A stretch of 64,000 bases of DNA from Agromyces albus. GTDB taxonomy: Bacteria > Actinomycetota > Actinomycetes > Actinomycetales > Microbacteriaceae. The stretch is taken from assembly GCF_004134825.1 (NCBI RefSeq), contig NZ_SDPN01000004.1, positions 1-64,000 on the forward strand, written 5' to 3'. The position numbers and the translations under genes were made by a program. Positions within the stretch are counted from its first letter, which is position 1, and the number at the start of each line of letters is the position of its first letter. Positions 55,407 to 64,000 of this stretch are shown one piece after another. The notes beneath the pieces are model-generated. The model saw nothing but the letters and a program-made list of their open reading frames with translations, was not told where the DNA came from and did not search any database.

Positions 55407-55514
55407 ATTCGTGCCCCTCCTTCGGGGTATGGCGGGGAACGGCAGCCGCGCTCTACGCTCCGGGTGTCCGGGGTCGTCGACCCGTCGCGGGCACTGCACG
55501 TGAAGGGTGTCGAC

Positions 55515-56348
55515 ATGACTCCGGAAGAGCATGCGCGATCGTACGCGAGCGCGTTTCCCCGATTCGTCAGTGACGGCGGGGTGAGGGAGACCTGGGACCA
55601 GAAGTGCGGGTCACTGGTCTTCAGGTACATCAACCACGAATTCGGATGGTCGCCGTTTCCGACCGCCGACATCAGCAGCGCCCGCCGCGCCGCCGACAAT
55701 TCGGGGCAGCTCAACTCGAACGCAGCGGACGCGCCCGCGCTCGCATTCCATTTCTGGGACATCGCAGGCATCGACAACGGCCACGTCGGCGTCGGCATGA
55801 CGCGCGGCGCCGCCAAGCTCTTCATGGCCAATGCCTCGGTGACGGAAGACCTCGGCGACGCAATCGGGTTCGCCTCGGTCGACCACTACACGACCGCGAA
55901 GTCCCCACGAGCCACGTATCTCGGCTGGGCGACGAACTATGCCGGCGGCCGACCCGACCCGACCGCGGCAGCGGCCGCCGTCGGCCGCTTCCGAAAGAAG
56001 AAGAAGGAGTACCCCATGTTCTCCATCATCCCTGTCGTCGACGGCGGGATCTGGGCGCAATCGACGGTCACCGGACGTCGCACGCACATACTCACGCCCT
56101 ATCACCTCGGGTTGCTTCAGCGAGTACGTGACAACGACGGCGCAGACACCATGTTCGAATCGGAACTCGACATCGTCCGCGTCTACCTGGAAGGGATCGG
56201 CCCCGACGAACTCACCGCCGTCTCCGCCAACGAACTCATCGAGGAGTTCCGACCCGAATTCGACAAGCTCGGGCCGGTCGCGAATACGACACCGCTCGAA
56301 CTCGACGAAGTGTTCGCGGGTCGTATCAGGTCGCGTGGCACGCAGTGA
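55515..56348 (+). CDS. CHAP-like phage-type protein
   Basis: 277 residues, no relatives named with certainty. The N-terminal ~150 residues look like a CHAP/NlpC-type amidase fold: Cys in WDQKCGSLVFRYINHEFGW, His in GIDNGHVGVGM, and LGWATNYAGG at the end, as in actinophage lysins. The C-terminal part (MFSIIPVVDGGIWAQSTVTGRRTHILTPYHLGLLQRV) recalls small phage proteins. The ATG at 55515 follows GAAGGG. It lies just outside attR, so it belongs to the host side or to an older element at the same tRNA. Confidence 0.5.
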   Translation: MTPEEHARSYASAFPRFVSDGGVRETWDQKCGSLVFRYINHEFGWSPFPTADISSARRAADNSGQLNSNAADAPALAFHFWDIAGIDNGHVGVGMTRGAAKLFMANASVTEDLGDAIGFASVDHYTTAKSPRATYLGWATNYAGGRPDPTAAAAAVGRFRKKKKEYPMFSIIPVVDGGIWAQSTVTGRRTHILTPYHLGLLQRVRDNDGADTMFESELDIVRVYLEGIGPDELTAVSANELIEEFRPEFDKLGPVANTTPLELDEVFAGRIRSRGTQ

Positions 56349-56374
56349 TGGCGTTCGGCTTCAACGCCGACTGA

Positions 56375-58344
<1,970 letters not shown>

Positions 58345-58345
<1 letters not shown>

Positions 58346-58382
58346 GCAATCGGTTGACAACCTGAAAACCGAGTGCTTCACT
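58345..58382 (+). promoter_or_regulatory. Promoter/operator P2 upstream of binding protein 1
   Basis: GGCAATCGGTTGACAA with the palindrome GGTTGACAACC; -35 TTGACA (58354-58359), 17-bp spacer, -10 TTCACT (58377-58382). The operator begins on the last base of the uidA stop codon, so this promoter sits immediately behind uidA. Confidence 0.8.
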
Positions 58383-58430
58383 GGTTTTCGATCAGCAGTG
58401 CCCAGTGTCCATCGACGAAGGAGTCAGACC

Positions 58431-59987
58431 ATGCTCAAGAGATCACGGCTCAAGAGATCACGCGACGGGCGAGGAAGAGCTGTCGGAGCCCTGGCGGCCC
58501 TCGCGCTCATCCTGTCCACCGCAGCCTGCTCGCCTGCAGCGGAGTCCGGCGGCGAGGGTGAGGCTGCCACGCTCACCCTCGCAATCCAAGCCGCGCCGCC
58601 TTCCCTCGATCCGGCGCAGCTCGACGAGGGGGCCGGAACATTCGTCTGGTCGTCGCTCTTCGACACACTGCTCAAGGTCGACAATGACGGCACCATCCAG
58701 CCCAACGCCGCCGAGGCTTGGGAATACTCCGAGGATCTGCTGACCCTGACGCTGACGCTTCGCGACGGCCTGTCGCTCAGCACGGGCGACACGATCACGG
58801 CGGAGATGGCGGCCGCGAACCTCGAGCGCACGCGCGTGACCCCCGGTCCGCAGCAGCCGAAGCTCGCCAATGTGGAGTCGATCACGGCACCCGACGACAA
58901 GACGGTTGCGCTGAAGCTCACGCAGCCCGACCCGTCGCTGGTCAACTACCTGGCGCAGGCAACGGGCGTCGTCGCGGATGCCGCCACGTTCGACGATCCC
59001 GCCGCGGCGCTGCGCCCGGTGGGCTCCGGGCCGTACACGTTGTCGGACACCACGGCCGACGGAACGAGCTACGTGCTCGAGCGTCGAGACGACTACTGGA
59101 ACGCCGAGGAGTACCCGTTCGAGACGGTGACCGTCAAGGTCATCCAGGACTCGACGGCGATCTTCAACGCGTTGCAGACGGGAGAGGTGACCGCCGCGGC
59201 AGTCCAAGCACCACAGCGGGAGCAGGCTGAAGGCGCCGGCCTCACCGTCACCGAGGTGAAATCGGCGGGCACCATGTTGCTGCTGCTCGCCGATCGCGAA
59301 GGCACGATCGTTCCCGCCCTAGCAGATGAGCGCGTTCGGAAGGCCATCAACCTGGCGTTCGATCGCGAGCTCTACGTCTCGTCGCTCCTCGGAGGGGTCG
59401 CGCAGCCGACCGAGCAGTCCTTCAACATCAATGGCGCCGCGTACGACGCCGCTCTCGAGGGCACCTACGACTACGACCCGGAAGCTGCGCGCGAGCTGCT
59501 CGCCGAGGCAGGGTACGCAGACGGCTTCACGCTGAAGATGCCGAGCACGGTCGTCTCGACGACCTTCGAGCCGGCGGTCACCCAGTCGCTCGCCGACATC
59601 GGCATCACCGTGGAGTGGGATCCGGTCCCGCCGCAGAACATTGCGAGCTCGCTCACGTCCGCGGAGTACGGCGCAGTCGTGTGGTTCGAGGGAACGAACC
59701 TCGCCGGACGAGAGATGGCCAACTACTTCTCACCCTCCGGCTTCCTCAACCCATTCCATTGGCAGACGCCCGAATTCGATCAACTGCTGAGCGACATCGC
59801 CAATGAGCGCGATCTGGACGCGCAGGCGGACCTCTACAAGAAGGCGACCGCATACACCGTCGAGAATGCCCTCAACGCTCCCATCGCGTCGATCGGAGCG
59901 CTGTGGGCCACGGCAGACGGAATCGAGCTCGCCACCGACATCAACGTGCCGAAGACCGTCCGCATGTTCGCGCCTCCTTCGGACTAG
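58431..59987 (+). CDS. ABC transporter substrate-binding lipoprotein 1 (peptide/glycoside class, SBP_bac_5)
   Basis: 518 residues from the ATG at 58431, fixed by AAGGAG. Lys/Arg-rich start, hydrophobic core and lipobox TAAC (Cys33). Mature protein: LTLAIQAAPPSLDPAQLDEGAGTFVWSSLFDTLL, LRDGLSLSTGDTITAEM, RPVGSGPYTL, RKAINLAFDRELYV and YDYDPEAARELLAEAGYADGFTLKM are the family-5 pattern. Despite the dipeptide-type name, members near uidA-like genes often bind oligosaccharides or glycosides. A 14-bp hairpin follows the gene. Confidence 0.9.
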   Translation: MLKRSRLKRSRDGRGRAVGALAALALILSTAACSPAAESGGEGEAATLTLAIQAAPPSLDPAQLDEGAGTFVWSSLFDTLLKVDNDGTIQPNAAEAWEYSEDLLTLTLTLRDGLSLSTGDTITAEMAAANLERTRVTPGPQQPKLANVESITAPDDKTVALKLTQPDPSLVNYLAQATGVVADAATFDDPAAALRPVGSGPYTLSDTTADGTSYVLERRDDYWNAEEYPFETVTVKVIQDSTAIFNALQTGEVTAAAVQAPQREQAEGAGLTVTEVKSAGTMLLLLADREGTIVPALADERVRKAINLAFDRELYVSSLLGGVAQPTEQSFNINGAAYDAALEGTYDYDPEAARELLAEAGYADGFTLKMPSTVVSTTFEPAVTQSLADIGITVEWDPVPPQNIASSLTSAEYGAVVWFEGTNLAGREMANYFSPSGFLNPFHWQTPEFDQLLSDIANERDLDAQADLYKKATAYTVENALNAPIASIGALWATADGIELATDINVPKTVRMFAPPSD

Positions 59988-60000
59988 GGCAATCGACCGA

Positions 60001-60037
60001 TGAGCGGGCGCCCGGTCGGGGATCGGGCGCCCGCTCA
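60001..60037 (+). terminator. Strong hairpin after binding protein 1
   Basis: TGAGCGGGCGCCCG (60001-60014) and 60024-60037 are perfect 14-bp complements with a 9-base loop, 13 bp after the stop. It isolates binding-protein gene 1 from the next promoter. Confidence 0.85.
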
Positions 60038-60112
60038 TCGCCGGTATCGCCGCAGGGCGAGCGGATGCCGCGGAGCATCCGTCACACTTCGATAACGACG
60101 AAACCGAATTGT

Positions 60113-60150
60113 GGCAATCGGTTGTCAAACCGGATGGATGGTGGTTTACT
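60113..60150 (+). promoter_or_regulatory. Promoter/operator P3 upstream of binding protein 2
   Basis: GGCAATCGGTTGTCAAACCG, containing the perfect CGGTT-GTCA-AACCG repeat; -35 TTGTCA (60122-60127), 17-bp spacer, -10 TTTACT (60145-60150). A further GGTTGTCAAGCGG at 60188-60200, in the leader, may be a second operator. Confidence 0.8.
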
Positions 60151-60238
60151 GGCCGCTAGACCCGGCGAGTCCGACCGTTCGGCACAGGTTGTCAAGCGGT
60201 TGCGCAGATTCGGTTTTCATTCAAAGGAGTATGAACAC

Positions 60239-61801
60239 ATGTCGACTTTCCGTACGGATCGCCGGGCCCGCCGGCTGGCCGTCCTCCCCGCGGCCGCCCT
60301 CGCCGCGGCCCTGGCGATCACCGGCTGCGCCGGCTCACCGTCTCCTGCTGCGACCGACTCGGCCGCGCCGATCGAGGAGAAGGATCTGGCTGTCGCGGCG
60401 GTGTCCGCACCGAACTCGCTCGATCCCGCCCAGGTGGTCGACGGGCAGCAGATGTTCGTGTGGTCGTCGATCCTCGACACCCTCCTGCGGAAGAGTCCCG
60501 AGACCGGCGAGCTCGAGCCCGGTGCCGCTGAGGCCTGGGAGTACAACGAGGAAGGCACCGAGCTGACCCTCACGCTTCGCGAGGGGATGACGTTCAGTTC
60601 GGGCGACCCCGTCACCGCAGACGCCGTGGCGGCGACGCTGCTGCGTTCGAAGGCCACTCCGGGCAGCGTGCAGAGCCGCCTCGCCGCGGTGGAAGACGTC
60701 GTCGCGACTGATGACCTCACTGTCGTCATCACGTTCTCGCACTTCGACCCGCAGTTCCTCGACAACCTCGCTCAGGGGCCCGGCGCCATCGGCGACCCGG
60801 CAACGATGGACGAGGAGCGCACCGCGACCGATCCCGTCGGATCGGGTCCGTTCACGCTCGACGTCGCGAAGACCGTACCCGGCAGCAGCTACGTGCTCAC
60901 GAAGCGCGATGACTACTGGGATGCCGAGAACGTGCCGTTCAAGACCCTGACGGTGAAGGTGCTCCAAGACCCGACTGCGTCCTTCAACGCGCTGCAGGCC
61001 GGCGAGATCAACGCTGCGACCGTGCAGTCGCAGCTCGTCGCGCAGCTCAACCCCGATCAGTTCACGATCACCCCGAACGAGGCCGTCGCCGTCGCCTACC
61101 TCAACATTCTCGACCGCGGGGGCGAGACCTGGCCCGCGCTCGGAGACAAGCGCGTTCGCCAGGCGATCAACCTCGCCATCGATCGAGAGGGCGTGCTCAA
61201 GGGCCTCTTCAGCGACATGGGGCTCGTGACGACCCAGCTGGTGAGCCCCTACGGCGCGATCTACGACGAGTCGCTCAACGAAACCTACGAATACGACCCC
61301 GAGGCCGGCAAGGAGCTCGTGGAAGAGGCCGGCTACGCGGGCGAGACCTTCAAGATTCCGAGCACGTTCCTCAGCACGACGATCGAGCCGGTCCTGACGC
61401 AGGCGTTCTCGGATATCGGACTCACGCTCGAATGGGTGGCGGTGCCGCCGCAGCAGGCGCAGTCCGCGGCTCGCTCGGGCGAGTACGGCCTGTACTACCA
61501 GATCCTCGGGTTCAACTCCGACTCGGCAGACCTCGCGACGACGATCGGCCCGGCAGGGTTCGGCAACCCTCGGGCCTACACCGACCCGACGCTCGACAAG
61601 CTCTTCGGCGAGATCGACTCGACCGTCGACTTCGAGGCCGCGCTGCCCGCCTACCAGGAGCTCAACGAGTACGTCGTCGACGAGGCGTTCGTCGCGCCGA
61701 TCGTCTACATGGGAGCCAACTGGGCGACCGGCGATGGGATCACCTACGCGGGGAAGGCGAACACCCTCTCGACGATCCGCCTGTTCGCCGTCACCGAGTA
61801 G
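60239..61801 (+). CDS. ABC transporter substrate-binding lipoprotein 2 (SBP_bac_5)
   Basis: 520 residues. AAGGAG 9 bp before the ATG at 60239; lipobox ITGC (Cys30). It is a paralogue of binding protein 1 along its whole length: LAVAAVSAPNSLDPAQVVDGQQMFVWSSILDTLL, LREGMTFSSGDPVTADAV, DPVGSGPFTLD, RQAINLAIDREGVL, YEYDPEAGKELVEEAGYAGETFKI. It is clearly diverged, so the two probably bind different ligands with one shared permease set. It is the first gene of the transporter operon that follows. Confidence 0.9.
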   Translation: MSTFRTDRRARRLAVLPAAALAAALAITGCAGSPSPAATDSAAPIEEKDLAVAAVSAPNSLDPAQVVDGQQMFVWSSILDTLLRKSPETGELEPGAAEAWEYNEEGTELTLTLREGMTFSSGDPVTADAVAATLLRSKATPGSVQSRLAAVEDVVATDDLTVVITFSHFDPQFLDNLAQGPGAIGDPATMDEERTATDPVGSGPFTLDVAKTVPGSSYVLTKRDDYWDAENVPFKTLTVKVLQDPTASFNALQAGEINAATVQSQLVAQLNPDQFTITPNEAVAVAYLNILDRGGETWPALGDKRVRQAINLAIDREGVLKGLFSDMGLVTTQLVSPYGAIYDESLNETYEYDPEAGKELVEEAGYAGETFKIPSTFLSTTIEPVLTQAFSDIGLTLEWVAVPPQQAQSAARSGEYGLYYQILGFNSDSADLATTIGPAGFGNPRAYTDPTLDKLFGEIDSTVDFEAALPAYQELNEYVVDEAFVAPIVYMGANWATGDGITYAGKANTLSTIRLFAVTE

Positions 61802-61807
61802 CCGCCC

Positions 61808-61839
61808 GGTGGGGGTGTGCCGGGAGGCGCACCCCCACC
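61808..61839 (+). terminator. Intercistronic hairpin after binding protein 2
   Basis: GGTGGGGGTGTGC (61808-61820) and GCGCACCCCCACC (61827-61839) pair with one G-T wobble. It lies 7 bp after the stop and before the permease, like the hairpins in the malE and xylF-like operons. Confidence 0.75.
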
Positions 61840-61859
61840 CCGAACCTCCGGAGCCAACG

Positions 61860-62801
61860 ATGCCCGTTTACATCATCCGTCGTCTCGGCGCGGGCCTGGT
61901 GCTCGCCCTCCTGGTGACGTTCATCACCTTCCTGCTGCTCAGCACGTCGTTCGAGGACGTCGCGCGCACGATCCTCGGCCCCTCGGCCACTCCCGAGGTG
62001 ACCGAGGCCCTCATCGCCGAGCGCGGGTGGGACAGGCCCGTCTTCGTGCAGTACGTCGACTGGCTGGTCAACGCCGCCCAGGGGAACTTCGGCGTTTCCG
62101 TGTACACCTCGCTGCCGGTCGGCCCGACCGTGCTGCAACGCCTGGCGGTCACGCTCTCGGTGATCATTCCGGCTCTCATCCTGACCGTGATCCTCTCGAC
62201 GATCCTCGGGGTCTGGTCGGCGTCTCGCGGGGGTGCCGTCGATCGACTGGCGCAGGGCATCTCGCTCGTCGGCTACATCGTCCCGGGGCTGCTCCTCGCG
62301 ATCGGGCTGGTGGTGATCTTCGCGGTGCAGCTCAAATGGCTTCCCGCCACGGGATACACGCCGCCGGGCGAGGATCCAGCCGCGTGGGCCCGCAGCATCA
62401 CCATTCCGGTCATCGTCCTGGTGATCGGCGGCGTCGCCAACATGGCTGCACAGGTGCGCGGCCGCATGATCGACGAGCTCCGCCGCGACTACGTCCGCAC
62501 ACTGCGCACGCGAGGAACGTCGACGACGTCCATCGTCCTCCGGCACGCCCTGCGCAACGCAGCGAGCCCGGCGTTGACGGTCATGTCGCTCGAGTTCATC
62601 GGCATGTTCGGCGGCGCGCTCATCATCGAGAACGTCTTCGCCCTGCCCGGCTACGGCAGCTTCGCCTTCAACGCGTCGCTGCAGGGCGACATCCCCGTGA
62701 TCATGGGCATCACCGCATTCGGGGTGCTCCTCGTCACTGGCGTCAATCTCCTGACCGACCTGGCCAACGGCTGGCTCAATCCGAAAGCGAGAGTCCATTG
62801 A
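61860..62801 (+). CDS. ABC transporter permease (DppB class)
   Basis: 313 residues, six predicted helices. N-terminus MPVYIIRRLGAGLVLALLVTFITFLLL, conserved ERGWDRPVFVQYVDWL, and the coupling loop DYVRTLRTRGTSTTSIVLRHALRNAASPALTV. GGAG precedes the ATG at 61860. The stop codon TGA overlaps a possible TTG start of the next gene. It would form half of the channel for the substrate delivered by binding proteins 1 and 2. Confidence 0.9.
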   Translation: MPVYIIRRLGAGLVLALLVTFITFLLLSTSFEDVARTILGPSATPEVTEALIAERGWDRPVFVQYVDWLVNAAQGNFGVSVYTSLPVGPTVLQRLAVTLSVIIPALILTVILSTILGVWSASRGGAVDRLAQGISLVGYIVPGLLLAIGLVVIFAVQLKWLPATGYTPPGEDPAAWARSITIPVIVLVIGGVANMAAQVRGRMIDELRRDYVRTLRTRGTSTTSIVLRHALRNAASPALTVMSLEFIGMFGGALIIENVFALPGYGSFAFNASLQGDIPVIMGITAFGVLLVTGVNLLTDLANGWLNPKARVH

Positions 62802-62821
62802 GCAACGAACGGGGACCCATC

Positions 62822-64000
62822 ATGGAGGCGATGACGGCGCCGAGTACCGAGCACATCCTCGCCATCGAGGATGCCGCGGCCACTTCTCGCATCCCGATCT
62901 GGAAGCGGCTCCTGAAAGACCCGCAGGCCGTCGTCACCGCCGGCATCCTGGTCATCATCTTCCTCCTCGGGATCCTCACGCCGTTCCTCACGCAACATGG
63001 GCCGAACGACGCCGACCTCTCGATGGTCAACGCGCCGGTCGGTACCCCCGGCTACCTGCTGGGCGCCGACGAAACCGGTCGTGACATCTGGACGAGGCTG
63101 CTGCACTCGATCAACACCGCGGCGATCTCCGCGATCATCGGCGCGGGCGTGGCGCTCGTGGTCGGCGTCATCGCGGGACTCATCGGAGGCTACTTCGGGG
63201 CGGTCACGCGAGCGTCGACCGAGTGGATCTTCAATCTCGTCATGACCTTCCCCGGCATCCTCCTGCTCATCATCCTGATGCCGGTCACCGGCGGCGACTA
63301 CCGGTTCACGATGCTGATCTTCGGGGTGCTGCTTTCGCCCGGCATCTACCGGATCGTGCGGAACCTCGTCGTCGGGGTGAAGAACGAGCTCTTCGTGGAT
63401 GCCGCGCGCGTGTCGGGGCTCGGCAATCTCCGCATTCTCCGTCGTCACGTGCTCTTCGTGGTCCGCGGCCCCATCATCATCGCTGCGGCCTTCATGGCCG
63501 GATCCGCGATCGCCGTGCAATCCGGCCTCGCGTTCCTCGGCGTCGGCTCCCTGGAGATCCCGAGCTTCGGCGCCATGATCGCGTCGGGCTTCCGCAACCT
63601 GTACATCGCGCCCACCCAGTTCCTGTGGCCCAGCCTCCTGCTCGGCGTCATCACGGCCTCGCTCGTGCTGCTCGGGAACGCGCTGCGCGACACGCTCGAA
63701 GGTTCGAAGCCCACGCCCGTCAAGGTGGGCATCGGCCAGAAGGTGGCGCCAGGCAATGACGTGAAGGCGCGGGATGCTTCGGCGCTGCTGGAGGTCACCG
63801 ACCTCGGCATCGCCTACCGCGGCCCCAGTGGTCAGCCTCGCGAGGTCGTTCGCGGCGTGTCACTCTCCGTCGCGCGCGGCGAGGTGGTCGGCGTGGTCGG
63901 CGAGTCGGGGTCGGGCAAGACGCAGACCGCGTTCGCGACGCTCGGGGTGCTCCCGGCGGAGGCGATCATCACGCGCGGCTCGATCCTCTTCGACGGCAAG
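62822..64000 (+). CDS. Fused ABC permease (DppC class) and ATPase, 3' end outside window
   Basis: 393 codons are visible and the frame is open to the window edge. Residues ~25-310 are a DppC-type permease: LGADETGRDIWTRLLHSINTA, loop ELFVDAARVSGLGNLRILRRHVLFV. After a linker (~310-325) the same frame enters an ATP-binding domain: LLEVTDLGIAYRGPSGQPREVVRGVSLSVARGEVVGVVGESGSGKTQTAFATLGVLP, with Walker A GESGSGKT. Permease and ATPase are normally separate proteins; the fusion is known in some actinobacteria. The start at ATG 62822 follows GGGGAC; TTG at 62798 is an alternative. Confidence 0.88.
   Translation, partial: MEAMTAPSTEHILAIEDAAATSRIPIWKRLLKDPQAVVTAGILVIIFLLGILTPFLTQHGPNDADLSMVNAPVGTPGYLLGADETGRDIWTRLLHSINTAAISAIIGAGVALVVGVIAGLIGGYFGAVTRASTEWIFNLVMTFPGILLLIILMPVTGGDYRFTMLIFGVLLSPGIYRIVRNLVVGVKNELFVDAARVSGLGNLRILRRHVLFVVRGPIIIAAAFMAGSAIAVQSGLAFLGVGSLEIPSFGAMIASGFRNLYIAPTQFLWPSLLLGVITASLVLLGNALRDTLEGSKPTPVKVGIGQKVAPGNDVKARDASALLEVTDLGIAYRGPSGQPREVVRGVSLSVARGEVVGVVGESGSGKTQTAFATLGVLPAEAIITRGSILFDGK

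Overview
The window is high-GC DNA from an actinomycete, most likely a member of the Microbacteriaceae. The support is indirect: the codon use, the frequent GGCATCCG-type Ala-Ser codons, the long N-terminal tail on the M23 peptidase, and the malEFG and permease-ATPase gene organisation. No rRNA or other taxonomic marker is present, so the genus is not claimed.

Layout. (1) 1-10800 is ordinary chromosome: an M23 peptidase (cut by the left edge), a DUF559 protein flanked by palindromic repeats, and a maltodextrin locus. That locus has a GH13 alpha-glucosidase divergent from malE-malF-malG-GH13, with two LacI-type operators between them. A small membrane protein follows. (2) 10864-11043 holds tRNA-Thr(GGT) and tRNA-Met(CAT). 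(3) 11009-55372 is a 44.3-kb integrated island. The last 36 bp of the tRNA-Met region (11009-11044) recur exactly at 55337-55372, and an excisionase-like gene and a tyrosine integrase lie just inside the left end. (4) 55373-64000 is chromosome again: a terminator, a CHAP-like phage-type protein, beta-glucuronidase, and a peptide-type ABC transporter whose genes share a repeated promoter/operator. The last gene runs off the right edge.

Island cargo, in order: a broken MobF relaxase/helicase; an IS5-like remnant; a ribose/xylose-class ABC transporter divergent from a DeoR regulator, 2-hydroxyacid dehydrogenase, two FGGY kinases and a histidine phosphatase; an unusual fusion of a medium-chain reductase to two SnoaL-like domains next to a decayed TetR gene; a TetR-controlled operon (SDR, coniferyl-type aldehyde dehydrogenase, GFA protein, enoyl-CoA hydratase, alpha/beta hydrolase); a TetR-controlled plant-glycoside module (MFS importer, GH2, GH3, GH1, SGNH, a gutted Gfo/Idh/MocA gene, GH78 alpha-L-rhamnosidase); an IclR-linked non-phosphorylative aldose pathway (Zn-dehydrogenase, SMP-30 lactonase, IlvD/Edd dehydratase, SDR, FAH-type diketo hydrolase, FAD/Fe-S 2-hydroxyacid oxidase); and a decayed right end with gene remnants and IS-like repeats.

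How it fits together (inference): the glycosidases have no visible export signals. The MFS protein would therefore import intact glycosides for stepwise cytoplasmic deglycosylation. The released deoxyhexose or pentose would feed the non-phosphorylative pathway, giving pyruvate plus lactate or glycolate. TetR rather than LacI or AraC control suggests that the inducer is a small hydrophobic aglycone. The relaxase has an internal deletion and a frame change, so the island probably cannot transfer itself now, although integrase and excisionase look intact. All functions were assigned by reading motifs; no database search was run.
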